DNA of 64,000 bases from Ophiodon elongatus (taxonomy: Eukaryota; Chordata; Actinopteri; Perciformes; Hexagrammidae). A model generated the notes under the pieces. The model was not told the DNA's origin. It searched no databases and worked only from the letters and a program-made list of their open reading frames with translations. The stretch's first letter is position 1; every line of letters begins with the position of its first letter. A program made the position numbers and the translations under genes. The stretch covers positions 1 through 64,000 of the forward strand of contig JACSYO010000066.1 in assembly GCA_016806645.1 (NCBI GenBank), written 5' to 3'. Of the stretch, positions 56,567 through 63,663 are shown piece by piece.

Positions 56567-58004
56567 TTCTCTCTGCAGACGAGTTCTCTGACATTGTTAC
56601 GGTTCTTATTGAATTATTCCTCTTTCAGTTTGACCCAACGCTCCATTTCATTTTCAATCAATGGAAGTGACATTGTGTGACGTTTGGCATGTGGGGCAGA
56701 CAGTCGAAATACTGCTGTATATCAATTTTCATATTTGAATATCTGTCTTTTTTTATTACTCAAATATATAATCGCATTCAGAACATTCGTTGACAGTCCT
56801 ATCGCACACTTCCCATTGCGTCAGTTGCTCAGATCGGCGGATAACGACGCAGATGGGTTTACATTGGAGTTAGTCAAATGCCTGGTGTGTTAAATATAGA
56901 ATCTAAAGGGGTCCTGTGTCGGAATCAGCTGCCGAGGGGCACTGAAGAGTCACTATTTGACAAGTTGGGAGTGAGAACGTCACATATTACCAAAGTAATT
57001 GATAACAAAACACATTAACAACTGCATTAATTGTGCAGACGGGGCACTTCCTAAAACATGGTAAATAAATAGAACAGCCGTGTGTGGGGTTCATAAGTAC
57101 CACTGCTGGCACTGACCATTAGCTGCAAGCGATCACTCTGAGTGGAGTCTGCCATATTTGTCACAACGCCCTGTTCAACCATTCTTCTTACTGGTTGCTG
57201 AGGATAACGCACAGTTTTTTTTATTGCATTTCACTATTGATGGCAAACTGAATTTGATCTTGAAAGACTAAGTGGATGGAACCCTATCATATATAAAAAA
57301 AATCCTTTTTTTACTAACCTAAATTCTTAGGATATCATTGAATAATTACACAGTAGGAAAATGGGAAACCTTCAAACATTCATGTTTAAAAGATCATGAC
57401 TAAATCATTAGTAAGGGCCTACAATCCCAGATGACTTTTACATCAAGTACCAAACAAGCCAAACCTCTCCACAAAGATGCCAGCCTGCACTGCATGGACG
57501 ATGCTGCGGAAGCGTGGCTTGTCTTCATTACGGCGCAACATCAGAACCTTCTGCCGGGTAAAAGTGGAAGCCAGCCAGTCCCGCACCTCTGACGGCACAG
57601 AGTCTGACCGGATGTCACCCAGCTCGTCCTCTGGATCCACCAGCCGCCTGCAGGGAGGGACACATTTACAAAAGACTAAAAGTCATGAAAAGCTTATCAT
57701 CTTACTTAGCACCATTTATTTAAAATGGTAAATGGTCTATTTAATAACCAATCATGACGGGCCAAAGCAGCATTCAAGAAGAGAATTTTAAAGTCCCTTC
57801 TTTGTCAAACAAAAACTTAACTTTTTGTATGGCACAGTACATGTTGAAGGATGACTTGATAAAAGCAGAACTGAGCTGAAATTTCCTTGCCTGGTTTCTT
57901 CAATGTATAGAGATTCTAGGACTGAGGCGGCGTACTCCAGGTTTTTTTTCAGGTCCACCACAGATGCCTCCCCCCTCTCCAGCTGCTTTACAAGACAGCG
58001 CAAC
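30939..58004 (-). CDS. pde1c: Calcium/calmodulin-dependent phosphodiesterase 1C (14 exons, 5' incomplete)
   Basis: The enzyme hydrolyses cAMP and cGMP and is activated by Ca2+/calmodulin. Fourteen exons join in phase: 1873 bases, one leading base, 623 codons and TGA. The visible protein starts in the regulatory region (LRCLVKQLERGEASVVDLKK). The catalytic domain carries the metal-binding YHNLMHAADV (about residue 185), the class I signature HDYEHTGTTNNF (about 225), TADISHP (about 333) and the substrate-selecting Gln of AQSQIGFIDF (about 384). All look intact. The tail is Glu/Lys-rich and ends KARRLQRISLRRRK. PDE1C rather than 1A or 1B is indicated by LEIFAIIF, the VGYSKHKNPYHNLMHAADV context, the NSI..SD.K...VK..GSEGS linker and the long charged tail. 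The N-terminal exon(s) with the first calmodulin-binding site lie beyond 64000 or are undetected. Fish have two pde1c paralogues, and I cannot say which this is. Confidence 0.95.
31258..31497. repeat. (GGAGGA)n purine minisatellite
   Basis: About 240 bp of pure purine on the + strand (ggaggaga, gaaggaggagag variants), directly joined to the truncated L2. All forward frames through it are open, which creates a spurious 322-codon fusion. Confidence 0.97.
31500..33955 (+). mobile_element. L2/Maui-type LINE, 5' truncated, split by a SINE
   Basis: Begins inside the RT domain (ANQLCDFLHNNSLFEDF). Has FLDLSAGFNTIDHHI-type, VPQGSVLGP and YADDTQLYIS boxes intact, and a stop (TAG at 32217-32219) where other copies have Gln. 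It continues after the SINE to the C-terminus at 33172 and a (gaatt)n tail at 33935-33955. The LIVPCYPTRE motif occurs once (near 32958). Confidence 0.9.
32316..32672 (+). mobile_element. tRNA-derived SINE (V-SINE/AFC-like)
   Basis: Starts tgggctgcacggtggtgtag. A box tggtgtagtggc, B-box-like gggttcgtctcc, then the body with gtgtggagtttgcatgttct and a ggatggatg tail. It is flanked by an 11-bp duplication, tgtctgaaagc at 32305-32315 and tgtctcaaagc at 32673-32683, with one mismatch. It interrupts the L2 ORF. Confidence 0.88.
34708..34773. repeat. (AT)n microsatellite
   Basis: About 33 AT units within a pde1c intron. Confidence 0.95.
35211..35480 (-). CDS. pde1c: pde1c exon, charged tail
   Basis: Acceptor ttttctggtag, donor cagaacg|gtaagc. 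89 codons, Glu/Lys/Gln-rich (LEEKVKKEAEEGGQQEKD), corresponding to the KAKKEAEEKARLAAEE-type tail of PDE1C. Rapidly evolving and disordered. Confidence 0.85.
35491..35592. repeat. (AC)n microsatellite next to a pde1c acceptor
   Basis: About 100 bp. In the pde1c transcript it reads (GU)n ending about 10 bases before the acceptor of the tail exon. See findings. Confidence 0.95.
35593..36125 (-). other. pde1c intron
   Basis: Non-coding, no recognised element. Confidence 0.6.
36126..36289 (-). CDS. pde1c: pde1c exon, end of catalytic domain and linker
   Basis: Acceptor gcacatgcag, donor ccaaag|gtagtc. VNSIIGSDGKLSSVKSTGSE, then VDFKSFKITW and NRETWKAQ, matching the PDE1C-type linker and the final catalytic-domain helix. 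Confidence 0.92.
36524..36831. mobile_element. MITE, about 305 bp
   Basis: Ends ttaaagaaacagtgtgtagc and ctacacactaggcctttgaa are inverted repeats with mismatches. The interior has the phrases ggggcatctgg (complement) and gtagcccagaatgg, which are common in fish genomes. Class not determined. Confidence 0.7.
37430..37488 (-). mobile_element. hAT-like element terminus at a splice donor
   Basis: On the - strand, CAGTGGTCCCCAACCACCGG begins at 37488 and continues with gccgcggaccagtaccgggc, the terminus of a widespread hAT group. The other end is not found. It lies two bases after a pde1c exon. Confidence 0.65.
37491..37611 (-). CDS. pde1c: pde1c exon, catalytic core end
   Basis: Acceptor tttcatgcag, donor ctctag|gtcagt. 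Completes the Gly after the substrate Gln, then FIDFIVEPTFTVLTEMIEKI and a variable ASRSGLAGFRRS end. Confidence 0.93.
37612..39602 (-). other. pde1c intron (2.0 kb)
   Basis: 37612-38650 shows no element I can name. A LINE scrap is listed separately. 39150-39600 is unassigned. Confidence 0.6.
38650..39145 (-). mobile_element. Degenerate LINE C-terminal fragment
   Basis: On the - strand, broken frames give TKELIVDYRKQG-like text (from about 39075) and VTWYGSCTSMDRKALQ (about 38945-38895), typical of the post-RT part of a fish LINE. Multiple stops and no ends seen. Confidence 0.55.
39603..39684 (-). CDS. pde1c: pde1c exon with substrate-selecting Gln
   Basis: Acceptor tttgttttcag, donor cagattg|gtaagt. 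GDKEAELGLPFSPLCDRKST, then MVAQSQI. Near-identical to mammalian PDE1. Confidence 0.95.
40378..40666 (+). repeat. 30-bp in-frame minisatellite (about 10 units) upstream of an L2 RT
   Basis: Same unit as 17221-17520 (cttatagtaccatattaccc plus cactagagag), with one 33-bp unit. The frame stays open and reads RELIVPYYPT repeats. Here it precedes the RT start instead of following the RT domain. Confidence 0.92.
40667..41866 (+). mobile_element. L2-type LINE, rearranged and internally deleted
   Basis: RT start VLANYRTISNLPFLSKILEK, then FLDLSAAFDTIDHHI-type and VPQGSVLGP boxes. At 41115 the sequence jumps (cttccttc|cagacacag) to the extreme C-terminus and 3' UTR, removing the YADD box and roughly 1.2 kb compared with the copy at 31500. 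Tail ends aaataaatggattgaaattt. Confidence 0.85.
43034..43154 (-). CDS. pde1c: pde1c exon with metal-binding Asp
   Basis: Acceptor gtacttgcag, donor agacag|gtagca. IDKPKALSLLLHTADISHPA, then the HHRWTTSLLEEFFRQ helix. Confidence 0.95.
43326..43426 (+). mobile_element. Internally deleted solo LTR, 101 bp
   Basis: Keeps the first 17 bases (tgtagtatattttgct) and the last about 84 bases of the LTR at 28551-28981, with about 330 bp missing in between. Flanked by CCAT on both sides (43322-43325, 43427-43430). Confidence 0.82.
43469..44048. mobile_element. Harbinger-type MITE, 580 bp
   Basis: Termini TGGTGCGTTCACACCAAAAG and CTTTTGGTGTGAACGCACCA are perfect inverted repeats, with inverted similarity continuing inward (cgttgcgaa/ttcgcaatg). 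Flanked by TAA at 43466-43468 and 44049-44051. Long relative of the 301-bp copy at 29874. Confidence 0.88.
44051..44958. mobile_element. DNA transposon-like repeat, about 908 bp
   Basis: Termini AGGCTACATCCACAG and GTGTGGATGTAGCCT are inverted. Its first base touches the TAA duplication of the preceding MITE. No coding and no clear target duplication. Probably a non-autonomous element of unknown class. Confidence 0.65.
45502..45695 (+). mobile_element. V-SINE/AFC-like SINE, 5' truncated
   Basis: Matches the body and tail of the SINEs at 32316 and 53389 (cttcctcccacag, tgtcagctgggatcggctcc, gataagcagtttagataatgg), with the tRNA-like head and the 5' half of the body missing. Confidence 0.8.
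45998..46128. repeat. (GGTAGACA)n-type degenerate microsatellite
   Basis: Interspersed GGTA and GACA units. Cys/Leu/Pro-rich minus-strand frames through it are artefacts. Confidence 0.9.
46615..46716 (-). CDS. pde1c: pde1c exon (catalytic helix)
   Basis: Acceptor tactctttcag, donor gaggc|gtgagt. ELRALVVEMVLATDMSCHFQ, then QIKGMKSFLQQPE, close to mammalian PDE1C. Confidence 0.95.
46717..47264 (-). other. pde1c intron
   Basis: 548 bp, nothing else recognised. Confidence 0.7.
47265..47393 (-). CDS. pde1c: pde1c exon (catalytic)
   Basis: Acceptor ggatttgcag, donor actggaa|gtaaga. SDTAMLYNDRAVLENYHVSA, then AYRLLQHDDDMNILSNLSKD. Tyr replaces the second His of the mammalian LENHH, a mild change. 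Confidence 0.95.
47394..47673 (-). other. pde1c intron
   Basis: 280 bp with a (TAA)n run at 47461-47490 (plus strand ataataataa). Confidence 0.7.
47674..47774 (-). CDS. pde1c: pde1c exon with PDE signature
   Basis: Acceptor ctctcactcag, donor cagaccag|gtaatt. HWLTELEIFAIIFAAAIHDY, then EHTGTTNNFHIQT: the class I PDE signature HDxxHxGxxN with both metal ligands. Confidence 0.97.
47787..47822. repeat. (GACA)n microsatellite next to a pde1c acceptor
   Basis: Nine GACA units. In the pde1c transcript this reads (UGUC)n just upstream of the acceptor and supplies its pyrimidine-rich tract. Confidence 0.95.
47823..49150 (-). other. pde1c intron (1.4 kb)
   Basis: Contains a SINE-like repeat near 48525. 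The rest is unassigned. Confidence 0.6.
48525..48700 (+). mobile_element. tRNA-derived SINE
   Basis: Head gactgtggctcagtggtgag with the same A-box as the 25980 copy, then the body around gggcaggtggcaca. B box decayed. Confidence 0.6.
49151..49291 (-). CDS. pde1c: pde1c exon with catalytic His
   Basis: Acceptor tctattgaag, donor atggtg|gtaagt. VPISALISFVDSLEVGYSKH, then NPYHNLMHAADVTQTIHYLL: general-acid and metal-binding His residues intact. Confidence 0.96.
49292..49500 (-). other. pde1c intron
   Basis: 209 bp, nothing else recognised. Confidence 0.7.
49501..49617 (-). CDS. pde1c: pde1c exon (catalytic N-terminal part)
   Basis: Acceptor tgttctag, donor ttcaag|gtatgg. DVDMWSFDVFALNDASGDHA, then LKFVFYELFTRYDLINRFK. 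Phase 0 at both ends. Confidence 0.96.
51591..53383 (+). mobile_element. L2/Maui-type LINE, 5' truncated, nested in another LINE
   Basis: Starts mid-RT (agtcctatttatcggatcga). VPQRSVLGP (Gly lost) and YADDTQLYIS are present. A stop in the C-terminal domain (TAG near 52347) differs from the intact copy. Ends in a (gaatt)n tail. Host sequence tcaccacctg before it and acctggtggtgag after it share acctg, a short target duplication. Confidence 0.9.
53389..53753 (+). mobile_element. tRNA-derived SINE (V-SINE/AFC-like)
   Basis: Same family as 32316. Flanked by a perfect 14-bp duplication tgaattgaacctgg (53375-53388, 53754-53767) made partly of the L2 tail and partly of the host LINE, so it landed on their junction. 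Confidence 0.92.
55460..55526 (-). CDS. pde1c: pde1c exon (22 codons)
   Basis: Acceptor tctgggacag, donor ctcaag|gtatta. MYRRTSNMAGLSYPQDVITV, matching the PDE1 MYRRTSNMVGLSYP block. Confidence 0.95.
55527..57464 (-). other. pde1c intron (1.9 kb)
   Basis: Contains (GT)n at 56537-56567; otherwise unassigned. Confidence 0.6.
57465..57647 (-). CDS. pde1c: pde1c exon (regulatory to catalytic junction)
   Basis: Acceptor tccctgcag, donor tggagag|gtttgg (weak). RLVDPEDELGDIRSDSVPSE, VRDWLASTFTRQ, then KPRFRSIVHAVQAGIFVE, all diagnostic for PDE1. Confidence 0.96.
57648..57890 (-). other. pde1c intron with GC donor
   Basis: 243 bp bounded on the - strand by GC (57890-57889) and AG. See findings. 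Confidence 0.75.
57891..58004 (-). CDS. pde1c: pde1c exon, first visible (regulatory region)
   Basis: Acceptor gtgttgcag, donor gaaaccag|gcaagg. LRCLVKQLERGEASVVDLKK, then NLEYAASVLESLYIEET. In PDE1 this follows the first calmodulin-binding helix, whose exon is not in view. Confidence 0.94.
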
Positions 58005-58597
58005 CTGCAACACATAGCGTCACACCAGTATCAGCATCATCACTTCATTTAAACAATCTCAAATGCTTTATTTTATTTTAAGCATTTGGCAACATTGACA
58101 TGATGTCTTTAACCTTTAACCTTTTGTCCATATTGTAAATATCTTGACGCCTCATCTTAGAATACCTCTCGTTATAATGTGTTTGACCATTGCATATACT
58201 GCTGAAAACACTGTCCTGTCTTTATTTCAAAGAATGAGATAGATGGTAGGAGCCACGGTTGTTAACTTTTAGATTTGAATTATTATGAAGTGTGCTTTAA
58301 AATGGAACTAATTCCTCTGGGAACTCTTTTCTAAAATGAATATCCTGAGGCCACTTCCCACACATAATTTGGGATTGATTAACACAAACTTGGCAAGATA
58401 ATATGTGCACCTCGAGAGAAACTCAGTGTCAGTGTCGACAGTATGTTGGCAATGTTAATGTCAAAGCAGCAGTGTCACACAGTTCATGACACCACGAAGA
58501 AAAATACAGAACACTTTTAGAACTCCATTCCTTGCCGGATGTAGTCTGACTCACTGGATGTAGACTGTGGTAGTCTGTCTCAAGCCACATTCTCCTC

Positions 58598-58688
58598 CCC
58601 TTCCATTCTCTTCCATTCTTCTCCCCTTCCATTCTCTTTCATTCTTCTCCCCTTCCATTCTCTTCCATTCTTCTCCCCTTCCATTCTC
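58598..58688. repeat. 26-bp CT-rich minisatellite
   Basis: About 3.5 units of ctccccttccattctcttcc plus attctt. Confidence 0.92.
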
Positions 58689-59479
58689 AAAAGAATGTAA
58701 AACACATAATACGGCCTTAATATGTAAAATACATCTGTCTAGTATTGTGGTGGTGGTTGAAATGGGATGCTGAAGTATAAATCAAAACCTACACTGCAGG
58801 TGTCTACGATGGGATTAATCCAAGCCTGTGAATGAAGTATAAATTCAGCTTGAAGACTCTCTTGTGGGATATCAGCCTCTCATCAACATTTGAAGTTCAA
58901 GGAGGAAATTGTGTGTAGGTGAGCCTTTGACAGAGATTAAAGATTTTATAAATGACGCCTTTGTCACTAACATTTTAGCTTTGCTAGCGTCAAGGCTCTT
59001 TGAACGGTAATTTCAGGCGGTCTGTACACTTGAACTTCATTTTTATTACAATTGCCATTTGAAAATTCTCAACAATTGGAGAGAACGCTATGAAAGTTGG
59101 TCAGACATCCATTGTCTGCAAAGGCTGAGTTTTTACTTTGACCTTGTCACTTGCAAATCCAATAGCAAATTCTATGACATTGTTAAAATATAAATGTTTG
59201 CATGCTAATGTGCTAAACTGAGATGGTGAACATGGTAAACAACCACATGTTAGCATTGTCATTGTGAGCATTCTGACATTAGCAGTCCGCTCAAAGCACT
59301 GATGTGCTCCACAGAGCAGTTGTTTCTACCCAGGGGGTGTAAAGCTTTGTTTTTTTGTGGCATCGTACCACGAGCCTTCGTAGATGGCGAGTGAGCTACG
59401 AGGACATAGAAAGGAGTTTTTGCTCAACACGCTGTTTTATTACATTACATTTCATTTAGCTGACACTTTTATCCAAACT

Positions 59480-59645
59480 TACTATGAGTGCATCCATCAT
59501 ACACTGATGACAGGGGCAACCATGCAAGTTGCCACCTGCCCATCAGGACTAACTAACACAGTAGGCACAGTTAAGGGAGCAACTTGGGGTTAAGTGTCTT
59601 GCCCAAGGACACATCAACGTGGACTAGTGGAGCCGGAGATCAAAC
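59480..59645 (-). mobile_element. tRNA-type SINE-like repeat, minus orientation
   Basis: Shares aagtgtcttgcccaaggaca and catgcaagttgccacctgcc with the copies at 8430 and 21080. Confidence 0.6.
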
Positions 59646-59934
59646 TGCTGATTCTCTGTTTGTTGCCTTAATCTCTGAAACGGCTGTGGGCGTGAAAGTT
59701 AAACTGTGAAGAATTTAGAACACAAAGAGTGTAACCGGCTGCATTATAATGAAGCAAAGCTTGAGTGTCCTGTAAAGAATTTGATTTGGTTGCAAAATGT
59801 TCACCCAAATGTAGATTTGGAGTTCTCTTGTTTCTTTTTCAAATAAAAATAAACCTTAAGTAAATATATTATTAAGTAAATTAGAAGAAATTATGATCCA
59901 TATTGGATAACCCAATATACAATATACCTTTTTT

Positions 59935-60125
59935 CCAACAGACTCCTCCAGCTCCGCTGTCACAAGGACAGATACAGGAGATCATTCCTGCCCACTGCAA
60001 TAAGATTTATGTATGTATATATATATTATATATATTATACAGGACAGATAGAGGAGATCATTCCTGCCCACTGCTATAAGACTATATAATAAATCACCTC
60101 TGGCCAAATCAACCACTCAACTATA
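59935..60125 (+). mobile_element. LINE 3'-end scrap with a direct duplication
   Basis: The text acagata(c/g)aggagatcatt with cctgcccactgc occurs twice (59966-60004 and 60045-60083) around an (AT)n run. YRRSFLPTAIR-type translation is typical of a LINE C-terminus. Confidence 0.55.
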
Positions 60126-60235
60126 ACACCATTACACTGTTATTTGTTTGGCTACATCTTTGCACTATTGTTTTGTTAGTTCATTTAATATTATTCTATT
60201 CTATTTTTTGGTATATATTGTGCATTTTTATATTT

Positions 60236-60495
60236 AGGGTCCGAGCATCGACGAAGTCAGTCCGAGAGGACCCAATTGAAACTGGAATGTTTATTATTAT
60301 TCCTATTATTAGGGTCCGTGCACCGACGAAGTTGGTCTGAGAGGACCCTATTGAAACTGGAATGTTTATTAGGGTCCGAGCACCGACGAAGTCGGTCCGA
60401 GAGGACCCTATTGAAACTGGAATGTTTATTATTATTCCTATTATTAGGGTCCGAGCACCGACGAAGTCGGTCCGAGAGGACACTATTGAAATTCT
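60236..60495 (-). repeat. Hairpin minisatellite (4 units), reverse orientation
   Basis: Units gggtccgagcaccgacgaag, tcggtccgagaggaccctat, tgaaactggaatgtttatta. The reverse complement has the same gaccgac...gtcggtc hairpin as 12797-13235. Confidence 0.88.
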
Positions 60496-61935
60496 AAGGG
60501 TTATTATTATTATTCTTCTGCTTCTTATTTTTGAACATTGGGCGCATATTGGGGGTACTTGCCATACTCAAAAACTCACCAGATTTGGCATGCTTGTCAG
60601 GCTTGGTAAAAATAGCCATCTGATATAGGTTTCATATTTGTGTATTAACAAATGGCTCTCTAGCGCCCCCTAGAAGTTAGACAGGCGACGCCCCTCACCC
60701 AGTTTGTCCGATTGACTTGAAATTTGACACACATGTCCATCTTCACCTGTACTACAAAAAAGCCTCCCAGACCTCTAAGCTCCACCTTCTCAGATTTCCC
60801 GCTATTTTGAATTTAGTGAAAAACACATTCTTGTGATCTCCTCCTACACACTGGGTCCGATTCATACCAAATGTGCTGTGGATCATTACTGGACCTATAT
60901 CATAAGAAATTATTAAACGATTGTTGATAGCTTATTGCTTTCATAATGATAATGACCAATGAACTTCTTACGGGCGTGGCTTGTACATCAATACATATCA
61001 TTTCAAAACCATTGTGCCTAGTGTCACAGGATGTGCAGCATATGTGCCGATTGCATCCTGTAACATGCCCTGAAATTTGTATGCCATTGAGACTCTAGGG
61101 GGCGCTACAGTCATTTGGCTAATTTGGGCTTTTTTTTTATCATTTTTCGCCTTTTTCAGCCTTTGTACTCTAACGAACTGCTCCTCCAGAATTCATGCGA
61201 TCGACTTCAAATTTGGGCAGGATGCTCTTTAGACCTTTGTGATGAAAAATTATTAAAATCGTGAGTTTTTGTCGAACAGCCTTGACTTGGCGTGGCGTCC
61301 CTTTCACACCCATTTTGTGCGGTTCGCTATGATAGAGAAGGTTGTTGGAACTCCAAAGTACATCATCCGATCTACCCAAAATGTCTCATGCATGATGTAG
61401 GTCCAGGCTTGAGCACATTTCCATGAAGAAATGTTCATAATTTCATAGCGCCACCTACTGGCAAAAGGAAATGACACGTTTTATACTGTGATTTATTTCT
61501 CAGAGCCAGTTGACCAGATTGACCTCAAATTTGGTAGGGAAAGCCTTAACACAATGTTGATGCATGAACATGAATATTGTGAGTTTTTGTGAAATTCTGT
61601 TGCCGTGGCGACGCATCCTTGCCACGTAAAATGGAGCTGATTGTTAAGTGGCTTAGGATACTCAAAAACTCATGCAACTTTACACATGTGTCATAGGTGA
61701 TGGACATAACTAATTCATGTGGATTTCTGCCTTAATAGTTAAAAATCCCTTGAATAGCGCCCCCTACAAATTTTCAAAAGAGCAGCCCTAGCGCTACGTT
61801 ACCCCTACATATATGAAATTTGGTAGGCATATGCATGACATGGAGACTTAAGAGAAAGTCTCTTGGCACCGTGCTCTAAACCTTACCGGAAGTCGGCCAT
61901 TTGTATTTTGGTGTGATTGAAATAAAGGGTTTTAT
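60236..61935 (-). repeat. Second copy of the long hairpin-array repeat, 5' truncated
   Basis: On the - strand, 61915-61780 (aaatggccgacttccggtaa, then agactttctcttaagtct) matches 11150-11230 of the long copy. The rest follows the same plan (gcgccccctaga, gggcgctacag phrases) and ends in the array. About half of the long copy is present. Confidence 0.75.
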
Positions 61936-62403
61936 GGGGGTGTTTTGATAAATAACTGGGAGGAGTAGGAGAGAAACAATATAAAAACATATCTACACTG
62001 GTGTTTCCTTAATATACATATATATACACACATGTATTAAATACAGAGGGAATAAAATATGTACAACATCTATAAAAGGGACATGGTATAAAAAAGCTGA
62101 AGTGCTAAATAAGGTGCTCACATAAAACATTGAAATAAGTGTTATACTTAAATACATATACATTTATAAATAAATGAAATGGGATTAAAGACAAGGAAAT
62201 ACCAGGTTGAAATAAAAAGTGCCATAAAAATATGTATTAATATGCTCTGTTTTTTTTATCCCAGACAATTGTTTATTGTTATTGGGGAAAACTAAAAGTA
62301 CACAGTCCAAAAATGAATGAATCCCATCTCAATGTGGTTTTAACACTCTGGGGTGGGGTCTAAGGGTATTTTCCCGATTTTTACACATTTTCTTAAATTC
62401 ACC
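61936..62403. other. AT-rich sequence, nothing recognised
   Basis: No coding and no element boundary. Confidence 0.5.
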
Positions 62404-62407
62404 TTTA

Positions 62408-63485
62408 AAGGTACTTGCATATGAGACATACCCATGTGTTGTATATGATAATTACTTGCATATGAGACATACCCATGTGTTGTATATGATAATTACTTGC
62501 ATATGAGACACACCCATGTGTTGTATATGATAATTACTTGCATATGAGACATACTGTTGAAGGAAAATATTTTATGTGTTGTGCTTAATACAGGTCTTGT
62601 GCGTAGTTAAACTATGGCGCCACATTAACGCATATATCTGGGTTATTAAGAACACAATATTCATAGTTACATATACAGTATCTGTTAGTAATTGACATAG
62701 TATTAGTATAAGTTATACTTATGTGAACTGGTAAAGCAACCCACATAGAGAACAGTGTTTAATTAGTCTGAGGAGATAAGCTTAGTAGGGGAGGGCACAC
62801 AGTTGAGACACAGGGAACTGTGTGTAAGAGAAGCCTGCAAACGGCTCTCTGATACAAGGCTCAGCAGTAGATAAAGTCTGGCCTTGCACATTCTAGCGAG
62901 GGCCAGTAGAGATGGTGCCTTGGCCCCCAGCTGGGGTGGTTAAAGCGATTCAGACCCCAAAGGGCTAGGGAAGGACTAGATATTATGACTAGTAGCGGTT
63001 GAAGGTTATGACGAGGGAGGGTAAGAATGGGAGACAGACAGTGAAGTAATCAGTTTCTGTATTGAGGCGGCATCAACTGGGGAGCATGGCGTGCATGAGG
63101 TATGAGGTCACCCTATACGAATGGGAAAGATGGCCACTGTGCGGGGTGGAGCAGTGGAGCAGTGGGCCGTACCTAACACATGCATTGCATTACAAGTACT
63201 ATGTCAATTTGTATGTTCGCGAGTTGTTTTTCCGGACAGCAACTAGAGTTGTTTGTGATCTGTGCATTGCAAATAAATCTGCGTGAACTGAACTTTGATC
63301 CAATCTCTCTGGTATTCTGTGGGTGTTCAATTACTGAGTTCTCTTAAGTGAGTTTCTGTGGCATCTCACTAGCAGTCAGATAGGAAATAGCTACTAAGTT
63401 TATACAGCATCAGGTTTCAAGAAAGTTAGCCTTCAACGAGCCGGTGAAAGAAATCCAGCCACAACAATACCCATGTGTTGTATAT
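62408..63485. repeat. 41-bp tandem repeat split by an LTR
   Basis: Units of acttgcatatgagacatacc, catgtgttgtatatgataat, t. Three full copies and a partial one lie before the LTR at 62555. The interrupted unit resumes after it (acccatgtgttgtatatggt at 63469). Confidence 0.92.
62555..63466 (+). mobile_element. Solo LTR of an endogenous retrovirus, 912 bp
   Basis: TGTTGAAGG start, CCACAACA end, perfect 4-bp duplication ATAC (62551-62554, 63467-63470), AATAAA near 63270 in the last quarter. It sits within one unit of a tandem repeat, so the empty-site sequence is directly legible. No internal region remains. Likely formed by LTR-LTR recombination. Confidence 0.93.
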
Positions 63486-63660
63486 GGTAATTTGCAGAAC
63501 AAACTCAGCTATCTATATAATGAGGCACCAATTGTCCTAAGGCACTGTGTACAGGGATAATTTGGCCATAAAGCTGAAAAATTGAAGTCCGATTTTTTTA
63601 TTTCTTCAAATCTCTTGTGAAAACATAACTTTACTCATGTGGATGAACTGTTTTTGGGCT
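63467..63660. other. Sequence between solo LTR and env fragment
   Basis: First 20 bases finish the tandem repeat unit. The rest has no recognised feature; part may be decayed env. Confidence 0.5.
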
Positions 63661-63663
63661 TGA

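Larger units (their letters stand above)
58005..60235 (-). other. pde1c upstream intron
   Basis: Searched on the - strand for the expected KIWLRLRGLRKYKK-type exon; not found. Contains a CT minisatellite, a SINE-like copy and a LINE tail scrap. Confidence 0.55.

Noticed and set aside
57477..57731. 84-codon plus-strand frame
   Set aside because: Antisense shadow of a well-supported pde1c exon.
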